Shown here in pieces: positions 5,405 to 5,425 of a stretch of 5,425 nt of DNA. Source of the DNA: Gammaproteobacteria bacterium (GTDB taxonomy: Bacteria; Pseudomonadota; Gammaproteobacteria; Chromatiales; Chromatiaceae); assembly GCA_024277555.1 (NCBI GenBank), contig JAJRUY010000311.1, positions 1 to 5,425 of the forward strand. The letters run 5' to 3'. Made by a program: the position numbers and the translations under genes. The stretch's first letter is position 1. Every line of letters begins with the position of its first letter. Under the pieces are notes generated by a model that saw only the letters and a list, made by a program, of their open reading frames with translations, searched no databases and was not told the DNA's origin.

Positions 5405-5425
5405 ATGCGCAGCCGGATTGGGCAC
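5405..5425 (+). CDS. Start of a divergent gene, possibly ispF (partial, runs off right edge)
   Basis: ATG at 5405 is preceded by a strong Shine-Dalgarno GAGGAGG (5388-5394) at 10-nt spacing, and an in-frame TGA at 5387 limits the start. Only seven codons are visible: MRSRIGH. The IspF family (2-C-methyl-D-erythritol 2,4-cyclodiphosphate synthase, isoprenoid pathway) begins with a short lead into RIGHGxDxH, so the peptide is compatible with ispF. Seven residues are too few to establish it. It is transcribed away from the mlaC-like gene, with 180 nt between the two start codons. That gap should hold both promoters, but I saw no clear -35/-10 pair in it. Confidence 0.4.

Overview
The window looks like an ordinary chromosomal segment of a gamma- or betaproteobacterium. 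The evidence is a BepA/YfgC-type M48 periplasmic protease with a TPR tail, an MlaC-type phospholipid-binding protein, a membrane-anchored retropepsin-like protease of the TIGR02281 type, and a lysine-tailed HU-family protein. All of these point to a Gram-negative cell envelope. The genus cannot be fixed from the sequence. A gamma origin is my preference from the look of BepA and HU, and this is inference only.

Layout from left to right. (1) Bases 1-186, minus strand: the start of an exported protein running off the left edge. (2) Bases 199-309: a 111-bp palindromic MITE-like repeat in the divergent gap between that gene and the next. (3) Bases 369-932, plus: a 187-aa cytoplasmic protein of unknown function. 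(4) Bases 949-990: a perfect 19-bp-stem bidirectional terminator. (5) Bases 1004-1201, minus: a 65-aa small protein, convergent with the previous gene. (6) Bases 1202-1642: a 441-bp non-coding stretch with inverted repeats and a candidate promoter. (7) Bases 1643-3145, plus: the bepA-like protease gene. (8) Bases 3311-3685, plus: the HU-like gene, closed by an intrinsic terminator at 3718-3753. (9) Bases 3832-3942: a second copy of the 111-bp repeat in the opposite orientation. (10) Minus strand: an mlaC-like gene (5224-4562) followed 35 nt later by a retropepsin-like protease gene (4526-4005), probably one operon. (11) Base 5405 onward, plus: the first seven codons of a divergent gene, possibly ispF.

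Three of the genes act in or on the cell envelope. BepA handles outer-membrane protein assembly and turnover. The MlaC-like protein should carry phospholipid through the periplasm. The aspartic protease is anchored in the inner membrane with its active site outside. Nothing in the window shows that they work together.

The most unusual feature is the pair of near-identical (107/111) inverted 111-bp repeats bracketing 3.5 kb. Each is built from two REP-like hairpins inside terminal inverted repeats, and one copy has a possible 4-bp target duplication. I see no CRISPR array, tRNA, rRNA, transposase or defence system. I found no convincing new multi-gene system.
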